64,000 bases of DNA from Pantoea sp. AS-PWVM4 (GCF_000468095.1 NZ_ASZC01000005.1:62001-126000), one strand, 5' to 3'. Numbered from the stretch's first letter, positions 29,334 to 40,802 are shown. A program made the numbers and translations. The notes: generated from the letters alone by a model not told the origin.

Positions 29334-30497
29334 ATGCAACGTATTGCCATTACCGAACGCCCGGACTGGCGCGCAAAAGCCACCGAGTATGGTTTTCAGT
29401 TTCATACCATGCACGGCGAGCCATACTGGTGTGAAGAAGCGTATTACCAGTTCACGCTGGCGCAGGTTGAGCAACTGGAAGACACCACCGCAGAACTGCA
29501 TCAAATGTGCCTGCAAGTGGTAGAAAAAGTGGTGAACAGCGAAGCGCTGCTCACCCGCTTCTGCATTCCTAAACACACCTGGGATTTTGTGCGTGATTCG
29601 TGGAAATTACGCCAGCCGTCGCTCTATTCACGTCTCGATCTTGCCTGGGATGGCAAAGGTGATGCCAAGCTGTTGGAAAATAATGCCGATACGCCAACCT
29701 CGCTGTATGAAGCCGCTTTTTTCCAATGGATCTGGCTGGAAGATCAGCTCAATGCAGGCAACCTGCCGCAAGGTAGCGATCAGTTTAATAGCCTGCAAGA
29801 GAAGTTGATTGAGCGCTTTGCCGCGCTGCATCAACAGCATGGTTTTAACTGGCTGCACTTTGCCTGCTGTCGTGATACCGAAGAGGATCGCGCCACCGTG
29901 CAATATTTGCAGGATTGTGCGACCGAAGCCGGGCTGCCGAGTGAATTCCTCTACATCGACGAGATTGGCCTGGGTGAAAAGGGGCAGTTTACTGACGTCA
30001 ATGATCAGGTGATCAGCAACCTGTTCAAGCTGTACCCGTGGGAATTTATGCTGCGCGAGATGTTCTCCACCAAACTGGCAGATGCCGGTGTGCGCTGGCT
30101 GGAACCGGCATGGAAAAGCATCATATCCAACAAAGCGTTGCTGCCTTTGCTGTGGGAGATGTTCCCTAACCATCCTAATTTGTTGCCTGCCTATTTCGCC
30201 GATGCCGCAAATGTGCCGCAGATGGATAAATATGTGGTGAAACCGCTGTTTTCACGCGAAGGGGCCAATATCCGTATCATCGAGCACGGACAGGAAATCG
30301 CGCGAGCTGATGGGCCTTACGGTGAAGAAGGTATGATTGTGCAGCAGTTCCACCCGTTACCGAAATTTGGTGATAGCTACACGTTGATTGGTAGCTGGTT
30401 GATTGACGATCAACCCGCCGGGATCGGTATCCGCGAGGATCGCGCGCTGATCACCCAGGATCTGTCACGCTTCTATCCGCATACCTTTATTGAGTAA
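29334..30497 (+). CDS. ygiC: YgiC, glutathionylspermidine synthase-like ATP-grasp protein
   Basis: The 387 residues form a GSP_synth ATP-grasp enzyme related to the C-terminal half of glutathionylspermidine synthetase. ATP-grasp motifs include [12 protein letters not shown] (about residues 115-126), [19 protein letters not shown] (about 255), [14 protein letters not shown] (about 300) and a C-terminal [18 protein letters not shown]. The ligation product is not known in E. coli. It is co-transcribed with ygiB, and a long GC hairpin follows the stop. Confidence 0.93.
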   Translation: MQRIAITERPDWRAKATEYGFQFHTMHGEPYWCEEAYYQFTLAQVEQLEDTTAELHQMCLQVVEKVVNSEALLTRFCIPKHTWDFVRDSWKLRQPSLYSRLDLAWDGKGDAKLLENNADTPTSLYEAAFFQWIWLEDQLNAGNLPQGSDQFNSLQEKLIERFAALHQQHGFNWLHFACCRDTEEDRATVQYLQDCATEAGLPSEFLYIDEIGLGEKGQFTDVNDQVISNLFKLYPWEFMLREMFSTKLADAGVRWLEPAWKSIISNKALLPLLWEMFPNHPNLLPAYFADAANVPQMDKYVVKPLFSREGANIRIIEHGQEIARADGPYGEEGMIVQQFHPLPKFGDSYTLIGSWLIDDQPAGIGIREDRALITQDLSRFYPHTFIE

Positions 30498-30500
30498 CTT

Positions 30501-30530
30501 CATCGCGGCGCCATGTCTCGCGCCGCGATG
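30501..30530. terminator. Convergent ygiC/ygiD hairpin
   Basis: A perfect 11-bp stem (CATCGCGGCGC/GCGCCGCGATG) with an 8-nt loop lies between converging genes. The T-run is poor on both sides, so termination may be partial. Confidence 0.5.
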
Positions 30531-30541
30531 CAACACGACTT

Positions 30542-31327
30542 TTATCCCACCTGCACCGACAACATGCTGATGGCACCCATCTCCATTCCTTCCACCGGAA
30601 TAGAAACGCTTTCATCTTCGTGACGTGCGCCCAGCACATACAACAGCGGCAGATAATGATCCGGTGTTGGGTTCGATAGTTTCGCGCCTTCGTGTTGCAG
30701 GTAATTAACCAGCGGATGTGACGTAATATCACCCTGATAATTCAGGTTATCCAGCACATATTGGTTGAAACTTTCCGCCCACGGGTAGGCTTCGGTAGCG
30801 CCTTCCCAACGCAACATACGCAGGTTATGTACCACGTTACCGCTGGCAACAATCATCACGCCACTCTCACGCAATGCGGCCAACTTGCGGCCCAACTCAA
30901 AATGCCAGGCGGGAGGTTTAGTCCCATCGACACTCAGCTGTACCACCGGGATATCCGCCTCCGGGTACATTTTTGCCAGCACACCCCAGGACCCGTGATC
31001 AAATCCCCATTCCTGATCGAGATGCACCATCACTGGTGACAGCAGTTCCGCGACTTCTTGTGCCAGCTCTGGTGACCCGGGGGCTGGGTAACGCACATCA
31101 AACAGCGCCTGCGGAAAGCCACCGAAATCGTGGATGGTGCGTGGATTGCTCATCGCCGTCACCGCAGTGCCGCGGGTGTACCAATGCGCCGAAACCGCCA
31201 GGATGGCGCGTGGGCGCGGCAAAGTCGCCCCCAGTTTCTGCCAGGCTTGGGTATAGCGGTTATCTTCCAGTACGTTCATCGGGCTGCCGTGACCAAGAAA
31301 CAGGGCTGGCATGCGGGTGTTGCTCAT
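30542..31327 (-). CDS. ygiD: Extradiol ring-cleavage (4,5-DOPA) dioxygenase YgiD
   Basis: YgiD is a 261-residue zinc dioxygenase of the LigB superfamily that cleaves DOPA. Metal-ligand histidines lie in FLGHGSPMN (near residue 13), AHWYT, FDHGSWGVL and SGNVVHNLR. In E. coli ygiD is followed by zupT before ribB; here zupT is missing and ribB is next. Confidence 0.94.
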   Translation of the reverse strand: MSNTRMPALFLGHGSPMNVLEDNRYTQAWQKLGATLPRPRAILAVSAHWYTRGTAVTAMSNPRTIHDFGGFPQALFDVRYPAPGSPELAQEVAELLSPVMVHLDQEWGFDHGSWGVLAKMYPEADIPVVQLSVDGTKPPAWHFELGRKLAALRESGVMIVASGNVVHNLRMLRWEGATEAYPWAESFNQYVLDNLNYQGDITSHPLVNYLQHEGAKLSNPTPDHYLPLLYVLGARHEDESVSIPVEGMEMGAISMLSVQVG

Positions 31328-31433
31328 GATTAATCCCCTGACAAAAGTGCCGATTTATTAATCATTACGATACGCTGATTTACGTCAGGATTAACGCTGA
31401 TAACCATGATGATCTTTATCAGAGAATTTGAAT

Positions 31434-31468
31434 GAAAAAAAAGGCCGGATCATCGATCCAGCCTTTTT
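31434..31468 (-). terminator. Intrinsic terminator of ribB
   Basis: On the minus strand a 9-10 bp stem (GGCTGGATC/GATCCGGCC, one G-T pair) is followed by a run of eight T, close to the ribB stop. Confidence 0.8.
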
Positions 31469-31483
31469 CTCAGTCCACGCAGC

Positions 31484-32140
31484 TTAGCTGGCGTGACGTG
31501 TTTCATGCTGACGGCGATACGCCACCAGATCTTCAATCGTCACCACAGGCATATCATGCTGTTTAGCAAACACAATCGCTTCCGGCGCATGCGCCATGCT
31601 GCCGTCATCATTGGTCAGTTCGCACAGTACGCCGGCAGGTTTGAAACCCGCCAGGGTGACCAGATCGATGGTCGCTTCAGTGTGACCACCGCGTGCCAGC
31701 ACGCCGCCTTCACGGGCGCGCAGCGGGAAAACATGGCCAGGACGGTTCAGGTCGCTCGGTTTCGCATTATCAGCGATAGCAGTACGGATGGTGGTGATAC
31801 GGTCTTTGGCGGAAACACCCGTCGTCACACCCTGTGCGGCTTCGATGGTCACGGTAAAACCGGTGCCGAATGAGCTGGTGTTGTTGTCCACCATCATCGG
31901 AAGGTCGAGTTGCTGACGGCGTTCTTCGGTGAGGCAGAGGCACACAATCCCGCTGCCGTGGCGAATTGTCAGCGCCATCTGCTCAACGGTCATGGTTTCA
32001 GCGGCGAAGATCATGTCGCCTTCATTTTCACGATTTTCATCGTCCAGTACCATCACACCGCGACCATTACGCAGTGACTCGATAGCACGTTCTACACGCT
32101 GTTCCGGCGTGCCAAATTCAGAAAGTAGCGTCTGATTCAT
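31484..32140 (-). CDS. ribB: 3,4-dihydroxy-2-butanone 4-phosphate synthase RibB
   Basis: RibB converts ribulose 5-phosphate to formate and the four-carbon precursor of riboflavin. The 218 residues contain the [16 protein letters not shown] metal- and substrate-binding motif (about residues 33-48), [28 protein letters not shown] (about 137-158) and a C-terminal E-rich helix. An FMN riboswitch lies in the leader at 32248-32396, so expression falls when flavin is plentiful. Confidence 0.98.
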   Translation of the reverse strand: MNQTLLSEFGTPEQRVERAIESLRNGRGVMVLDDENRENEGDMIFAAETMTVEQMALTIRHGSGIVCLCLTEERRQQLDLPMMVDNNTSSFGTGFTVTIEAAQGVTTGVSAKDRITTIRTAIADNAKPSDLNRPGHVFPLRAREGGVLARGGHTEATIDLVTLAGFKPAGVLCELTNDDGSMAHAPEAIVFAKQHDMPVVTIEDLVAYRRQHETRHAS

Positions 32141-32247
32141 GGTAAAAAACCTTTATTTAAAAAATATGAGTTACCAGAATCAGGGCGAGCTTAGGAGTGC
32201 GTTTAAAACACATGGCAATAACGTGACACGGGCATATCCCGTTTGAT

Positions 32248-32396
32248 GTCGTTACCCTCTCCCATCCGGACTTTAACCGTCGGCCCCGGAATTACACCGG
32301 ATCTGCTGACCTTTCACTTTGCAGCGAAAGCGCTCGCGGGCTTTCAGCCGAAGCTGATTTACCGCCGGTGGGGAATTTCGCCCCGCCCTGAGAATA
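32248..32396 (-). promoter_or_regulatory. FMN riboswitch (RFN element) of ribB
   Basis: On the minus strand the conserved RFN blocks appear in order: CAGGGCGGGG, ATTCCCCACCGGCGGTA, AGCCCGCGAGCG, GGTCAGCAGATCCGGTG, TTCCGGGGCCGACGG and AAAGTCCGGATGGGAGA. FMN binding to this RNA blocks ribB expression. A short hairpin (ACGGGATATGCCCGT) downstream near 32229-32243 may belong to the expression platform. Confidence 0.95.
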
Positions 32397-32570
32397 AGCG
32401 AAGTCACTATAACGCCAATCACCTGGTCGGGCAATCAACAAAAGCGCAAATGCTTTTGCATTTCCTGCGGTGCAGATTTCAGGTTTAACCTTTTCGTTTC
32501 TGGCATTACACTTAATGCCTATTAAGACCGAATACGCGCTGTCATCGGCCCCCGTAACCAGGAAATTATC

Positions 32571-32855
32571 ATGATCGACACGAAAAAAATTGAACAACTG
32601 GCCCGCCAGGTGCATGAAGCCATGCCGAAAGGCATTCGCGAATTTGGCGACGATGTCGAAAAGAAAATTCGTCAGGTTTTGCAGGCACAATTAACCCGTA
32701 TGGACCTGGTTAACCGTGAAGAGTTTGATGTGCAGACGCAGGTGTTGCTGCGCACCCGTGAGAAACTGGCCGCGCTGGAACAGCGTCTGGCCCAACTGGA
32801 AAGCCGCAGCGCGCCACCAGCCGCCGATGTGGTTAAGCCAGAAGAAACAAAATGA
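32571..32855 (+). CDS. ubiK: Ubiquinone biosynthesis accessory factor UbiK (YqiC)
   Basis: UbiK is a 94-residue trimeric coiled-coil protein that helps UbiJ and the Ubi complex make ubiquinone aerobically and associates with membranes. An N-terminal amphipathic helix with [12 protein letters not shown] and a C-terminal coiled coil (about residues 55-82, with [12 protein letters not shown]) fit the BMFP family. It is divergent from ribB. A perfect REP-like palindrome follows the stop. Confidence 0.93.
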   Translation: MIDTKKIEQLARQVHEAMPKGIREFGDDVEKKIRQVLQAQLTRMDLVNREEFDVQTQVLLRTREKLAALEQRLAQLESRSAPPAADVVKPEETK

Positions 32856-32861
32856 TCAATT

Positions 32862-32899
32862 AAAAAAACCGTAGCGGCGCGATAAATCGCGCCGCTACG
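32862..32899 (-). terminator. REP-like perfect palindrome serving as hldE terminator
   Basis: The 13-bp perfect stem (arms 32870-32882 and 32887-32899, loop TAAA) is a complete family A unit. On the minus strand it is followed by seven T, and it starts 15 nt after the hldE stop, so it has all the parts of an intrinsic terminator. Confidence 0.8.
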
Positions 32900-32913
32900 T
32901 GACATCAGGCAGC

Positions 32914-34338
32914 TTAATGGCTGCGAATGGTTTTGATGATATTGGTGGTGGAGATACCATCTTCAAAGTTGAGCACCCGCACGTCGCCGCCGTTGGCCCA
33001 CACTTCTTTGCTACCCGCGATATCTTCTGGCTTGTAGTCGCCACCTTTCACCAGCAGGTCTGGCAACACTTCAGCGATCAGACGCTGCGGCGTGTCTTCT
33101 TCAAATGAGACAACCCAATCTACCGCTTCCAGTGCGCCCAGGACGATCATACGGTTTTCCAACGGGTTAACTGGACGCGTTTCGCCTTTCAAACGTTTGG
33201 TCGAAGCATCGCTGTTGACGGCCACAATCAGACGATCGCCCAGCTTGCGGGCATTGGCCAGATAAGATACGTGCCCGGCATGCAGAATGTCGAACACGCC
33301 GTTGGTCATCACCACTTTCTCACCACGCTGACGCGCCTGCGCCACCGCCGCTTTTAACTGCGCTTCGTTCATCACACCAAAGCCGCTATCCGGGCGGGCG
33401 TGAATGGCGTTTTCCAGCTCGACAGTGCTCACGGTTGAAGTACCCAATTTACCCACCACGACACCGGCCGCCGCGTTCGCAAGGAAACAGGCATCTTCGA
33501 GGCTTTCACCCGCCGCCAGAACCGCCGCCAGCACGCCAATTACCGTATCACCGGCACCGGTCACGTCGTACACTTCCTGCGCCTGAGTGGGCAGATGCAG
33601 CGGTGCTTTACCCGGCTGCAACAAGGTCATACCGTTTTCAGAACGGGTCACCAGCAACGCAGAGAGATCGTAATCCGCCACCAGTTGCATACCACGGCTG
33701 ACGATCTCTTCTTCGCTTTTGCACTTACCCACCACCGCTTCAAACTCTGACAGGTTCGGCGTCAGCAGCGTCGCCCCGCGATAGCGAGCGAAATCGGTGC
33801 CTTTCGGGTCGATCAACACCGGCACTTTAGCTTCCCGCGCCAGTTGGATCATGGTCTGAACGCTGTTCAACGCCCCTTTGGCATAGTCAGACAGTACCAG
33901 CGCGCCCGCCTGTGCCAGTGACTGACGCAGACGTTGATGGATCGGCTCAGGATCAACCTGTTCAAATCCCTCTTCAAAATCGAGACGGATCAACTGCTGA
34001 TTACGCGACAGGACGCGCAGTTTGGTGATGGTTGGATGGCTTTTAACCGCCACAAAATCGCAGTCCACTTTCACCTGCTGCAACGTGTTACTCAGCACAC
34101 GCGCCGCATCATCTTCGCCGGTCAGGCCGATCAGGCGTGAAGCCGCCCCCAGCGCTGCAATGTTCATCGCAACGTTGGCCGCGCCGCCAGGACGCTCCTC
34201 CACGGTATCCACTTTCACCACCGGTACCGGTGCTTCAGGCGAGATACGGCTGGTGGGGCCATACCAGTAGCGGTCTAACATCACGTCACCGACAACCAGC
34301 ACAGCGGCCTGGTTAAATGCGGGCAGTGTTACTTTCAT
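32914..34338 (-). CDS. hldE: Bifunctional heptose 7-phosphate kinase / heptose 1-phosphate adenylyltransferase HldE
   Basis: HldE makes ADP-heptose for the lipopolysaccharide inner core. The 474 residues consist of an N-terminal ribokinase-like kinase (about 1-318, with [15 protein letters not shown] and the GAGDTV catalytic motif near residue 262) and a C-terminal nucleotidyltransferase with [15 protein letters not shown] (HxGH near residue 355). It precedes glnE in reverse order as in E. coli. Confidence 0.98.
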   Translation of the reverse strand: MKVTLPAFNQAAVLVVGDVMLDRYWYGPTSRISPEAPVPVVKVDTVEERPGGAANVAMNIAALGAASRLIGLTGEDDAARVLSNTLQQVKVDCDFVAVKSHPTITKLRVLSRNQQLIRLDFEEGFEQVDPEPIHQRLRQSLAQAGALVLSDYAKGALNSVQTMIQLAREAKVPVLIDPKGTDFARYRGATLLTPNLSEFEAVVGKCKSEEEIVSRGMQLVADYDLSALLVTRSENGMTLLQPGKAPLHLPTQAQEVYDVTGAGDTVIGVLAAVLAAGESLEDACFLANAAAGVVVGKLGTSTVSTVELENAIHARPDSGFGVMNEAQLKAAVAQARQRGEKVVMTNGVFDILHAGHVSYLANARKLGDRLIVAVNSDASTKRLKGETRPVNPLENRMIVLGALEAVDWVVSFEEDTPQRLIAEVLPDLLVKGGDYKPEDIAGSKEVWANGGDVRVLNFEDGISTTNIIKTIRSH

Positions 34339-34392
34339 TCCAGAGACTCCAGACTGCGATAAAAATAGTGCGCGGATAATAGCACAGATGGC

Positions 34393-37251
34393 TTAGTGTT
34401 CCGCGCTGTCAGATTCAGCCCCAGCCAACCAGCGCTGCCAGCTGGCGTTGACCGTCGCGCGCTCTGCCGCGAAGGCTTCCGGCTCCACATGGCCGGGTAA
34501 CTCCTGCAACGCCAGATGATGCAATGCATCACGCAGCGTGACATAGGCATGCGTCAGCGCACGCGCTTCCTCTTCCGGCATAATGTCGTGCTGCGCCATC
34601 AGCTCAAAGATACGCACATTATCTGACCAACGGGTCAGCGCTGGCTGCCGGGCGGCGTAGCCTAAGACAAGATATTGCGCGATGAATTCAATATCGGTGA
34701 TACCACCTTCATCGGTTTTAATTTCCCAGCGCCCTTTATGTTTGTTGCTGAGATGCGCGCGCATTTTTTCACGCATTTCACGTACGTCTTTCTGTAGAGT
34801 ATCCGCATCACGCGGCAAGCAAAGAATGCCGCGCCGGATCTGATTAAATTGCTCGCACAACGCCGGTTCGCCAAACACAATACGTGCCCGCACCAGAGCC
34901 TGATGCTCCCAGGTCCAGGCTTCATTACGTTGATAATCATCGAAAGCAGCGAATGTGCTGACCAACATCCCGGCCGCGCCTGATGGACGCAGGCGAGCAT
35001 CCACTTCATACAAAATGCCTGAAGAGGTCCGGGTGCTAAACAGATGCATCACACGTTGCGCCAGACGCAGATAAAACTGGCGGCCATCAATCGATCGTTC
35101 TCCATCGGTGACCGCATCGTCCGGGCAATCATGCAGGAAAACCAGATCGAGGTCTGAGCTATAACCCAGTTCCCAACCGCCCAGCTTGCCATAACCGACA
35201 ACCGCAAAACCGCGCTCGTTGTCGTTACTCAGATGCGATGGGTGGCCATAGCGCTGCACCATCATGTTCCACGCTTGTTGTACCACTGATTCGATGATCG
35301 CTTCGGCCAGCCAGGTTAAGTGATCACTCACTTTCATCACCGGTAGCGTTTCGGCGATGTCGGCTGCGGCGATTCGCAGATGCTGCGCCTGCTTAAACTG
35401 ACGCAATGCTTCCAGTTGCTGCTCTTCATCGTCGGTGGGAATACGCATCAGATACTGACGCAACTCATCGCGATAGGCATCCGTCGCGGTGGGTTGATAC
35501 AACGTTGCCGGATCGAGCAGTTCATCCAGCAGTAACGGATAGCGCGCTAACTGGCTGGCAACCATGGGCGAAGCGGCACACAAGCGAATCAAATGACGCA
35601 ACGCACCATGATATTCCGTCAGCAGTTCGAGATAGGTACTGCGCGTCAGCACGCCGAGCAGCAGCGGTGTCAGGCGATTGAGGAGCACCGCCGCATCATT
35701 GCGCGGACACACCTCGCTGAGCAGACGCGGCATCAGTTGATCAAGCGCCTGACGACCGCGCGGCCCAATGGTACGGCGGCCCACATCCAGGCGAAAGGCG
35801 TTTAACGCCTCAAACAGCGCATGTCGCTGTGTTTCATCCAACTGCGGTACCAGCACGGCCAGCTCACTTTCTTCCAGCGAGTCCTGCCATAACACCGCGA
35901 ATTCCGCCAGTTCACGCTGATCATCAATATCGGGTGTATCGTCACCAATCAGTTCATCGAAGATGGCGCGGACACCGGCCATATGCCATTCAAGCTGGTT
36001 AATGAGCGCTGTCCAATCCGCCATCCCCATGCCCCAGGCCAGACGCTGCCGATCCAGTGCATTTTCCGGCAGGGTTTGAGTCTGTTCATCATTCAGGCTT
36101 TGCAACAGGTTTTCCAGGCGGCGTAAAAACAAATAGGCCTCACGCAAATGCTCCACCTGCTGTGCCGTCAGTAAACCCAGCTCACCAATGGCTGACAGCG
36201 TTGGCAGCAAGGAACGCAGCTGAAGTGAACGCTCACGCCCACCGCGAATCAGTTGGAATACCTGAACAATAAATTCGGTTTCACGGATACCACCCGCACC
36301 CAATTTAATATTGTCTTTCAGGCCACGACGGCGCACTTCGCGCGCGATCATTCCCTTCATGTTGCGCAGTGACTGAATGACGCTGAAATCAATATAGCGG
36401 CGATAGACAAAAGGCCGCAGCATCTGCTGCAACTCCTGGCTCCAGCGCCCCTGGTCATCGCCCATCAGACGCGCTTTAACCATGGCATAGCGTTCCCAGT
36501 CACGTCCCTGTTCCTGATAGTAATCCTCCAGCGCCGCAAAACTCAGCACCAGTGGACCGCTGTCACCAAACGGACGCAGGCGCATATCCACACGATAGAC
36601 AAAGCCATCCACCGTGGGTTGATCGAGTACTTTGATCAGACGCTGGCCCATACGGGTAAAGAACTGGGCATTATCGAGTTCACGCCGGCCACCGCGCGTC
36701 ACGCCATTTTCTGGCCAGGCGAAAATCAGGTCGATATCTGAGGAAAAGTTGAGTTCGTTGCCGCCCAGCTTGCCCATGCCGAGAATCAACATCGGCTGTG
36801 CTTCGCCAGCGGCATTGCAGGGGGTGCCGAAGTCGCGGCAGCAATCCTGCCATACCCAGTCGCGTGCGGCGGCAATCAGGGTTTCGGCCAGTACGCTCAG
36901 TTGTTGCAGGCTCTCACTGGTGCTGGCCTGTTGCAGGCACTGCATCCAGGCAATTCGCACCAGCATGTGACGGCGAAACAGGCGTAGCTCGCGCATCAGG
37001 TCGCTTTCGTTACCAATGCCCGCCAGAGTGTCATTAAGCCACGCGACGTAGTGTTGCCACTCTTCAGGTTGGGGAGGTTGTTGTTGCAACTGCTGCCACC
37101 ACTCAGGATGCTGTTGCAGGTTGTCGACAATAAAGTCACTGAATGCGAGCGCGCCTGCCTGTTCAGGGGTCAGTGCGTCTGGCGACAGACCTAATTTGTC
37201 TGCCGCACTGTTCAGTTGCGCCTGCATCAGCGCGGATAACGGTAACAACAT
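34393..37251 (-). CDS. glnE: Bifunctional glutamine synthetase adenylyltransferase/deadenylase GlnE
   Basis: GlnE adds and removes AMP on glutamine synthetase under control of PII and glutamine. The 952 residues hold two nucleotidyltransferase domains with GxS/DxD motifs: [21 protein letters not shown] (about residues 157-177) for deadenylation and [21 protein letters not shown] (about 684-704) for adenylylation. A strong GGAGGGGAG ribosome-binding site precedes the ATG. ygiF lies 30 nt upstream in the same direction. Confidence 0.97.
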   Translation of the reverse strand: MLLPLSALMQAQLNSAADKLGLSPDALTPEQAGALAFSDFIVDNLQQHPEWWQQLQQQPPQPEEWQHYVAWLNDTLAGIGNESDLMRELRLFRRHMLVRIAWMQCLQQASTSESLQQLSVLAETLIAAARDWVWQDCCRDFGTPCNAAGEAQPMLILGMGKLGGNELNFSSDIDLIFAWPENGVTRGGRRELDNAQFFTRMGQRLIKVLDQPTVDGFVYRVDMRLRPFGDSGPLVLSFAALEDYYQEQGRDWERYAMVKARLMGDDQGRWSQELQQMLRPFVYRRYIDFSVIQSLRNMKGMIAREVRRRGLKDNIKLGAGGIRETEFIVQVFQLIRGGRERSLQLRSLLPTLSAIGELGLLTAQQVEHLREAYLFLRRLENLLQSLNDEQTQTLPENALDRQRLAWGMGMADWTALINQLEWHMAGVRAIFDELIGDDTPDIDDQRELAEFAVLWQDSLEESELAVLVPQLDETQRHALFEALNAFRLDVGRRTIGPRGRQALDQLMPRLLSEVCPRNDAAVLLNRLTPLLLGVLTRSTYLELLTEYHGALRHLIRLCAASPMVASQLARYPLLLDELLDPATLYQPTATDAYRDELRQYLMRIPTDDEEQQLEALRQFKQAQHLRIAAADIAETLPVMKVSDHLTWLAEAIIESVVQQAWNMMVQRYGHPSHLSNDNERGFAVVGYGKLGGWELGYSSDLDLVFLHDCPDDAVTDGERSIDGRQFYLRLAQRVMHLFSTRTSSGILYEVDARLRPSGAAGMLVSTFAAFDDYQRNEAWTWEHQALVRARIVFGEPALCEQFNQIRRGILCLPRDADTLQKDVREMREKMRAHLSNKHKGRWEIKTDEGGITDIEFIAQYLVLGYAARQPALTRWSDNVRIFELMAQHDIMPEEEARALTHAYVTLRDALHHLALQELPGHVEPEAFAAERATVNASWQRWLAGAESDSAEH

Positions 37252-37281
37252 CTCCCCTCCCTGAATTTGTTTTGCGTCGCG

Positions 37282-38592
37282 TTAACGCGATGCGCCGCTA
37301 TTGAGCCAGAATGGCACCTGTTTAACCGCCTGATTCACTAAGGTATTCAAACCACGTTCCTGCTGGATATGGATAGCGTGCTGCAATGTCTGCCAGGATG
37401 ACATCCAGTTGTTCACCTCTTCTGCCGGATAGGCCCCTGCCAACAGATGGACCGCCAGCAACTGACGATTAAGGCGAGTGGCTTTATCCTGAAACTCATT
37501 AAACAACTGCACATCAACAAACGTTTCTTTCAGGTCGGCGGCGATGCGGCTCAGCATAATGTCGCTGAAGCGCTTGAAGGAACCCTGCAATTTGCTTTTG
37601 TTCTTATCATCCAACCAGTTATGCCACTGTGATTCGACCAGCCAGTGAGTAAGCGCTAACTGAGCTTCTACAGAGGCAAGAGAAAAACCGAGTTCCTGAG
37701 CTTCCTGGTCGTCATTCGTCAGCACCTCTTCGATGCGCGTCAATTTCTGACGCAAATCGCTGCTGGCCTTGCGCGGTACCAGCGCGCCGAACAGTGAAAA
37801 TGTCTGACGCAGCGCGTCCAGCGCTTCCAGAACTGACGTTTTTGCTGCCGGGTTACCTCGCAACCAGACCTCTTCATGGTATTGCCAGTGATTCAGCCCC
37901 GCAGACAAAGCGTTGATCATCCCCTGCTCCACCGTCGCTTTTGCCGGTATCTTCAATAGCGGAAAGGTCCGCAATGGACGGGGTGGATTACCTTGTGCCA
38001 ATTGATAGCCGCGGGCGGCTTTACTCAGGCTGCCAAGACGTAATCCCCCCATATCAATCAGCTTTGCAGCGAAACTCAGGAGGTCCGCACGGCTACCTTG
38101 TTTCAGCTCCAGCTCCACTTCATACAGCGGTTCACTGAATTCACCGGCAGCAACCTCACCACGATCAAACGCCACTTCTATTTCACTGTCAGCAAATTGC
38201 ACCAGCCACATCTCACGCTGGAAATGGGTGCTGAATAACGGTTCCAGCCGCTGCTGTAGTGCAGCGACATCGGTGCCTTGCGGCCAGATTTCGGCTGGCA
38301 GCAGCGCGATGTCCAGGTCTGGCGCATCAAGATCCACGTTATATTCCGGGCGCTGGTGCAAACCACCCACGGTTTTGCCGGATGTTTTAAGTGTCATTTC
38401 ATAGCGTTGATCAACGCCACGAATGCGCAGTCCCATATCCCAGCGACGCAACTGATTGTCATCGGTTTCAAAATAGATGTTGGTCAGTTCGCGTGCCGCC
38501 ACATGTTGATGAGGCATTGCCGCCAGGGTGGTGGCAAGTTTTTCGGCCGCTTCTGGCGTGGCAATGAACTTTAATTCGATTTCGATGGTCAT
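37282..38592 (-). CDS. ygiF: Inorganic triphosphatase YgiF (CYTH-CHAD)
   Basis: YgiF hydrolyses inorganic tripolyphosphate. The 436 residues comprise an N-terminal CYTH domain with the EIELKF signature (residues 3-8), metal-binding E/K/R residues and TLKTSG, and a C-terminal CHAD helical domain (from about 220) rich in histidine and arginine, which is thought to bind polyphosphate. It is co-directional with glnE and hldE. Confidence 0.95.
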   Translation of the reverse strand: MTIEIELKFIATPEAAEKLATTLAAMPHQHVAARELTNIYFETDDNQLRRWDMGLRIRGVDQRYEMTLKTSGKTVGGLHQRPEYNVDLDAPDLDIALLPAEIWPQGTDVAALQQRLEPLFSTHFQREMWLVQFADSEIEVAFDRGEVAAGEFSEPLYEVELELKQGSRADLLSFAAKLIDMGGLRLGSLSKAARGYQLAQGNPPRPLRTFPLLKIPAKATVEQGMINALSAGLNHWQYHEEVWLRGNPAAKTSVLEALDALRQTFSLFGALVPRKASSDLRQKLTRIEEVLTNDDQEAQELGFSLASVEAQLALTHWLVESQWHNWLDDKNKSKLQGSFKRFSDIMLSRIAADLKETFVDVQLFNEFQDKATRLNRQLLAVHLLAGAYPAEEVNNWMSSWQTLQHAIHIQQERGLNTLVNQAVKQVPFWLNSGASR

Positions 38593-38795
38593 AATTTTTT
38601 TGAATACGCTGCTGGCACGTTAAGAAGTTAATCTGGCGAAGAGTAATGCACTGAATGCGCGCTGTCTTGGGTTTCTTTTGCTTTTACGACCCTTTTCGCA
38701 CCAGATTGAGACCAGGATAGTTCTCATTCAGATTTATGGGAAGCCTCTCCAGACTGTGCCAGTGTTTTTACGCCTTTACCAAACTTTGATATCGA

Positions 38796-39416
38796 ATGAA
38801 AAAAATTACTTTTGCCGCTCTTTCTTTGCTGGCTTTCAGCGCCATCTCGACAGCCCATGCTGCCGAAAAGCGTTATATCTCCGATGAATTATCCACCTGG
38901 GTACGCAGCGGGCCTGGCGATCAATATCGTCTGGTTGGCAAGCTGAATGCCGGGGAGGAAGTGCAGTTGCTGCAAACCAACACTGACTCCCAGTATGGTC
39001 AAATCCAGGACTCACAGGGTCGTACTACCTGGATTCCGCTGTCACAGCTGAGTACCGACCCCAGCCTGCGTACCCGTGTGCCACAGTTGGAACAGCAGGT
39101 GAAAGATCTCACCGATAAGCTGCAAAACATCGACAACAGCTGGAACCAGCGTACGTCGGAAATGCAAAATAAAGTGGCCAACAGCGACAGCACCATCAAC
39201 GATCTGAAAGACGAAAATCAGAAGTTGAAAAACGAGTTGATCGTCGCGCAGAAAAAAGTCAGTGCCGCCAACGTCCAGTTAGATGACAAGCAACGCACCA
39301 TCATCATGCAATGGTTTATGTATGGCGGTGGCGTGTTGGGTGTCGGTTTGCTGCTGGGTCTGGTACTGCCGCATATGGTGCCGCGTCGCAAAAAGAACAA
39401 TCGCTGGATGAACTAA
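38796..39416 (+). CDS. ygiM: SH3-domain membrane protein YgiM (TIGR04211 family)
   Basis: YgiM is an envelope protein with a signal peptide (cleavage after HAA at about residue 23), a bacterial SH3 domain (about residues 28-90, with STWVRSGPGDQYRLVG), a coiled coil (about 95-170) and one C-terminal transmembrane helix followed by a basic tail (RRKKNNRW). Its role is not established; the domain layout suggests a periplasmic spacer anchored in the inner membrane. It is upstream of cca as in E. coli. Confidence 0.93.
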   Translation: MKKITFAALSLLAFSAISTAHAAEKRYISDELSTWVRSGPGDQYRLVGKLNAGEEVQLLQTNTDSQYGQIQDSQGRTTWIPLSQLSTDPSLRTRVPQLEQQVKDLTDKLQNIDNSWNQRTSEMQNKVANSDSTINDLKDENQKLKNELIVAQKKVSAANVQLDDKQRTIIMQWFMYGGGVLGVGLLLGLVLPHMVPRRKKNNRWMN

Positions 39417-39436
39417 GCACCTTTTTGTTCTTTTTC

Positions 39437-39463
39437 TTAAGGGGATCGTAAGATGCCCCTTTT
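39437..39463 (+). terminator. Probable terminator of ygiM
   Basis: AAGGGG-ATC-GTAA-GAT-G-CCCCTT forms a bulged stem ending in a short T-run, about 20 nt after the ygiM stop. Confidence 0.6.
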
Positions 39464-39552
39464 GGCATGTCCGAATTTTGGCCAAACTATGTAACAATTA
39501 AAGTCAGATGCGTGGATGGCACGCAAAGGCAGTTGACCTCTGGAGTAGTTGA

Positions 39553-40785
39553 GTGAAGACGTTTCTGGTCGGTGGCGCGGTGCGCGATGCGCTGTTGCGT
39601 TTACCGGTAAAAGATAAAGATTGGGTGGTGGTCGGCACCACGCCTGATGCGATGCTGGCGCAGGGCTATCAGCAAGTTGGCCGGGATTTTCCGGTTTTTT
39701 TGCATCCGCAAAGCCGTGAAGAGTATGCGCTGGCACGGACTGAACGTAAAAGCGGCAATGGCTACACCGGCTTTGTGACCTGGTTCGCCCCTGACGTCAC
39801 GCTGGAGCAGGATCTGCAACGGCGCGATCTCACCATCAATGCCATCGCTCAGGCAGACAACGGCGAGTTGATCGACCCTTACGGTGGTCAACACGATCTG
39901 GCCAATCGAACCCTGCGTCATGTCTCTGCGGCTTTTAATGAAGATCCTCTGCGCGTATTACGTGTGGCGCGCTTTGCTGCCCGTTTCGCTCACCTCAACT
40001 TTCGCATTGCCGAAGAAACCCAGGCGCTGATGCGCGATATGACCGCCAGTGGCGAACTGGCACACCTCACGCCAGAGCGCGTCTGGAAGGAAACGGAAAA
40101 AGCGCTGCTGACACGTAATCCGCAGGTTTATTTCCAGGTGCTGCGCGACTGCGGTGCCTTGCAGGTGCTGTTCCCGGAACTGGATAACTTGTTTGGCATT
40201 CCCGCGCCCGTTAAATGGCATCCGGAGATTGATACCGGCATTCATTCGCTGATGACGTTAACCCTTGCCGCGGCGCTCTCGGATGAGTTGGATGTCCGTT
40301 TTGCCACGCTATTTCACGACGCTGGCAAAGCGGTTACGCCGCGCGAAAAGTGGCCGAGCCATCACGGTCACGGCCTGGCGGGCGTACCAATTGTGGCTGC
40401 GCTGTGCGAGCGCTTACGCGTCCCCAATGCGATACGCGATTTGGCGCTGATCGTCGCCGAATTTCACGATATGGTGCACACCATTGAGCGGCAGTCGGCC
40501 GAGATGTTGGTGGCGTTATTCGATCGCGTCGACGCTTGGCGTAAACCACAGCGTGTGGAGCAACTGGCGCTGACCAGTGAAGCTGATGCCCGTGGTCGTG
40601 CCGGTCTGGAGAGCAACGCTTATCCGCAGGGAGATTATCTGCGCAAGGCTTTTGCCCTGGCACAGGCCGTACCAACCAAAGCGGTGATTGAGGCTGGATT
40701 CAAAGGGGCAGAAGTACGGGAAGAATTAACCCGTCGGCGCAGAGTCGCGGTGCAGGAAGGATTGATCGACACGCGGCCAGCCTGA
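39553..40785 (+). CDS. cca: Multifunctional CCA-adding enzyme (tRNA nucleotidyltransferase) Cca, GTG start
   Basis: Cca adds or repairs the 3' CCA end of tRNAs without a nucleic-acid template. The 410 residues start with the class II nucleotidyltransferase motif [11 protein letters not shown] (about residues 5-15), then [20 protein letters not shown] (metal motif) and [12 protein letters not shown]. An HD phosphohydrolase domain follows (HDAGKA near residue 255). GTG 39553 is the start, with GGAG nine bases upstream. The TGA stop sits in the loop of a 9-bp hairpin at 40773-40794. Confidence 0.96.
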   Translation: MKTFLVGGAVRDALLRLPVKDKDWVVVGTTPDAMLAQGYQQVGRDFPVFLHPQSREEYALARTERKSGNGYTGFVTWFAPDVTLEQDLQRRDLTINAIAQADNGELIDPYGGQHDLANRTLRHVSAAFNEDPLRVLRVARFAARFAHLNFRIAEETQALMRDMTASGELAHLTPERVWKETEKALLTRNPQVYFQVLRDCGALQVLFPELDNLFGIPAPVKWHPEIDTGIHSLMTLTLAAALSDELDVRFATLFHDAGKAVTPREKWPSHHGHGLAGVPIVAALCERLRVPNAIRDLALIVAEFHDMVHTIERQSAEMLVALFDRVDAWRKPQRVEQLALTSEADARGRAGLESNAYPQGDYLRKAFALAQAVPTKAVIEAGFKGAEVREELTRRRRVAVQEGLIDTRPA

Positions 40786-40794
40786 GCTGGCCGC
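40773..40794 (+). terminator. Hairpin enclosing the cca stop codon
   Basis: A perfect 9-bp stem (GCGGCCAGC/GCTGGCCGC) has the loop CTGA, which contains the TGA stop. It lies between convergent cca and uppP. No T-run follows, so it may stabilise the 3' end rather than terminate. Confidence 0.5.
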
Positions 40795-40802
40795 GCAAGG
40801 TC

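Noticed and set aside
38713..38733. Fur-box-like sequence ahead of ygiM (contains TTCTCATT as in the exbB site)
   Set aside because: Only the central AATGAGAA part matches; the outer arms fail and ygiM is not a known iron-regulated gene.
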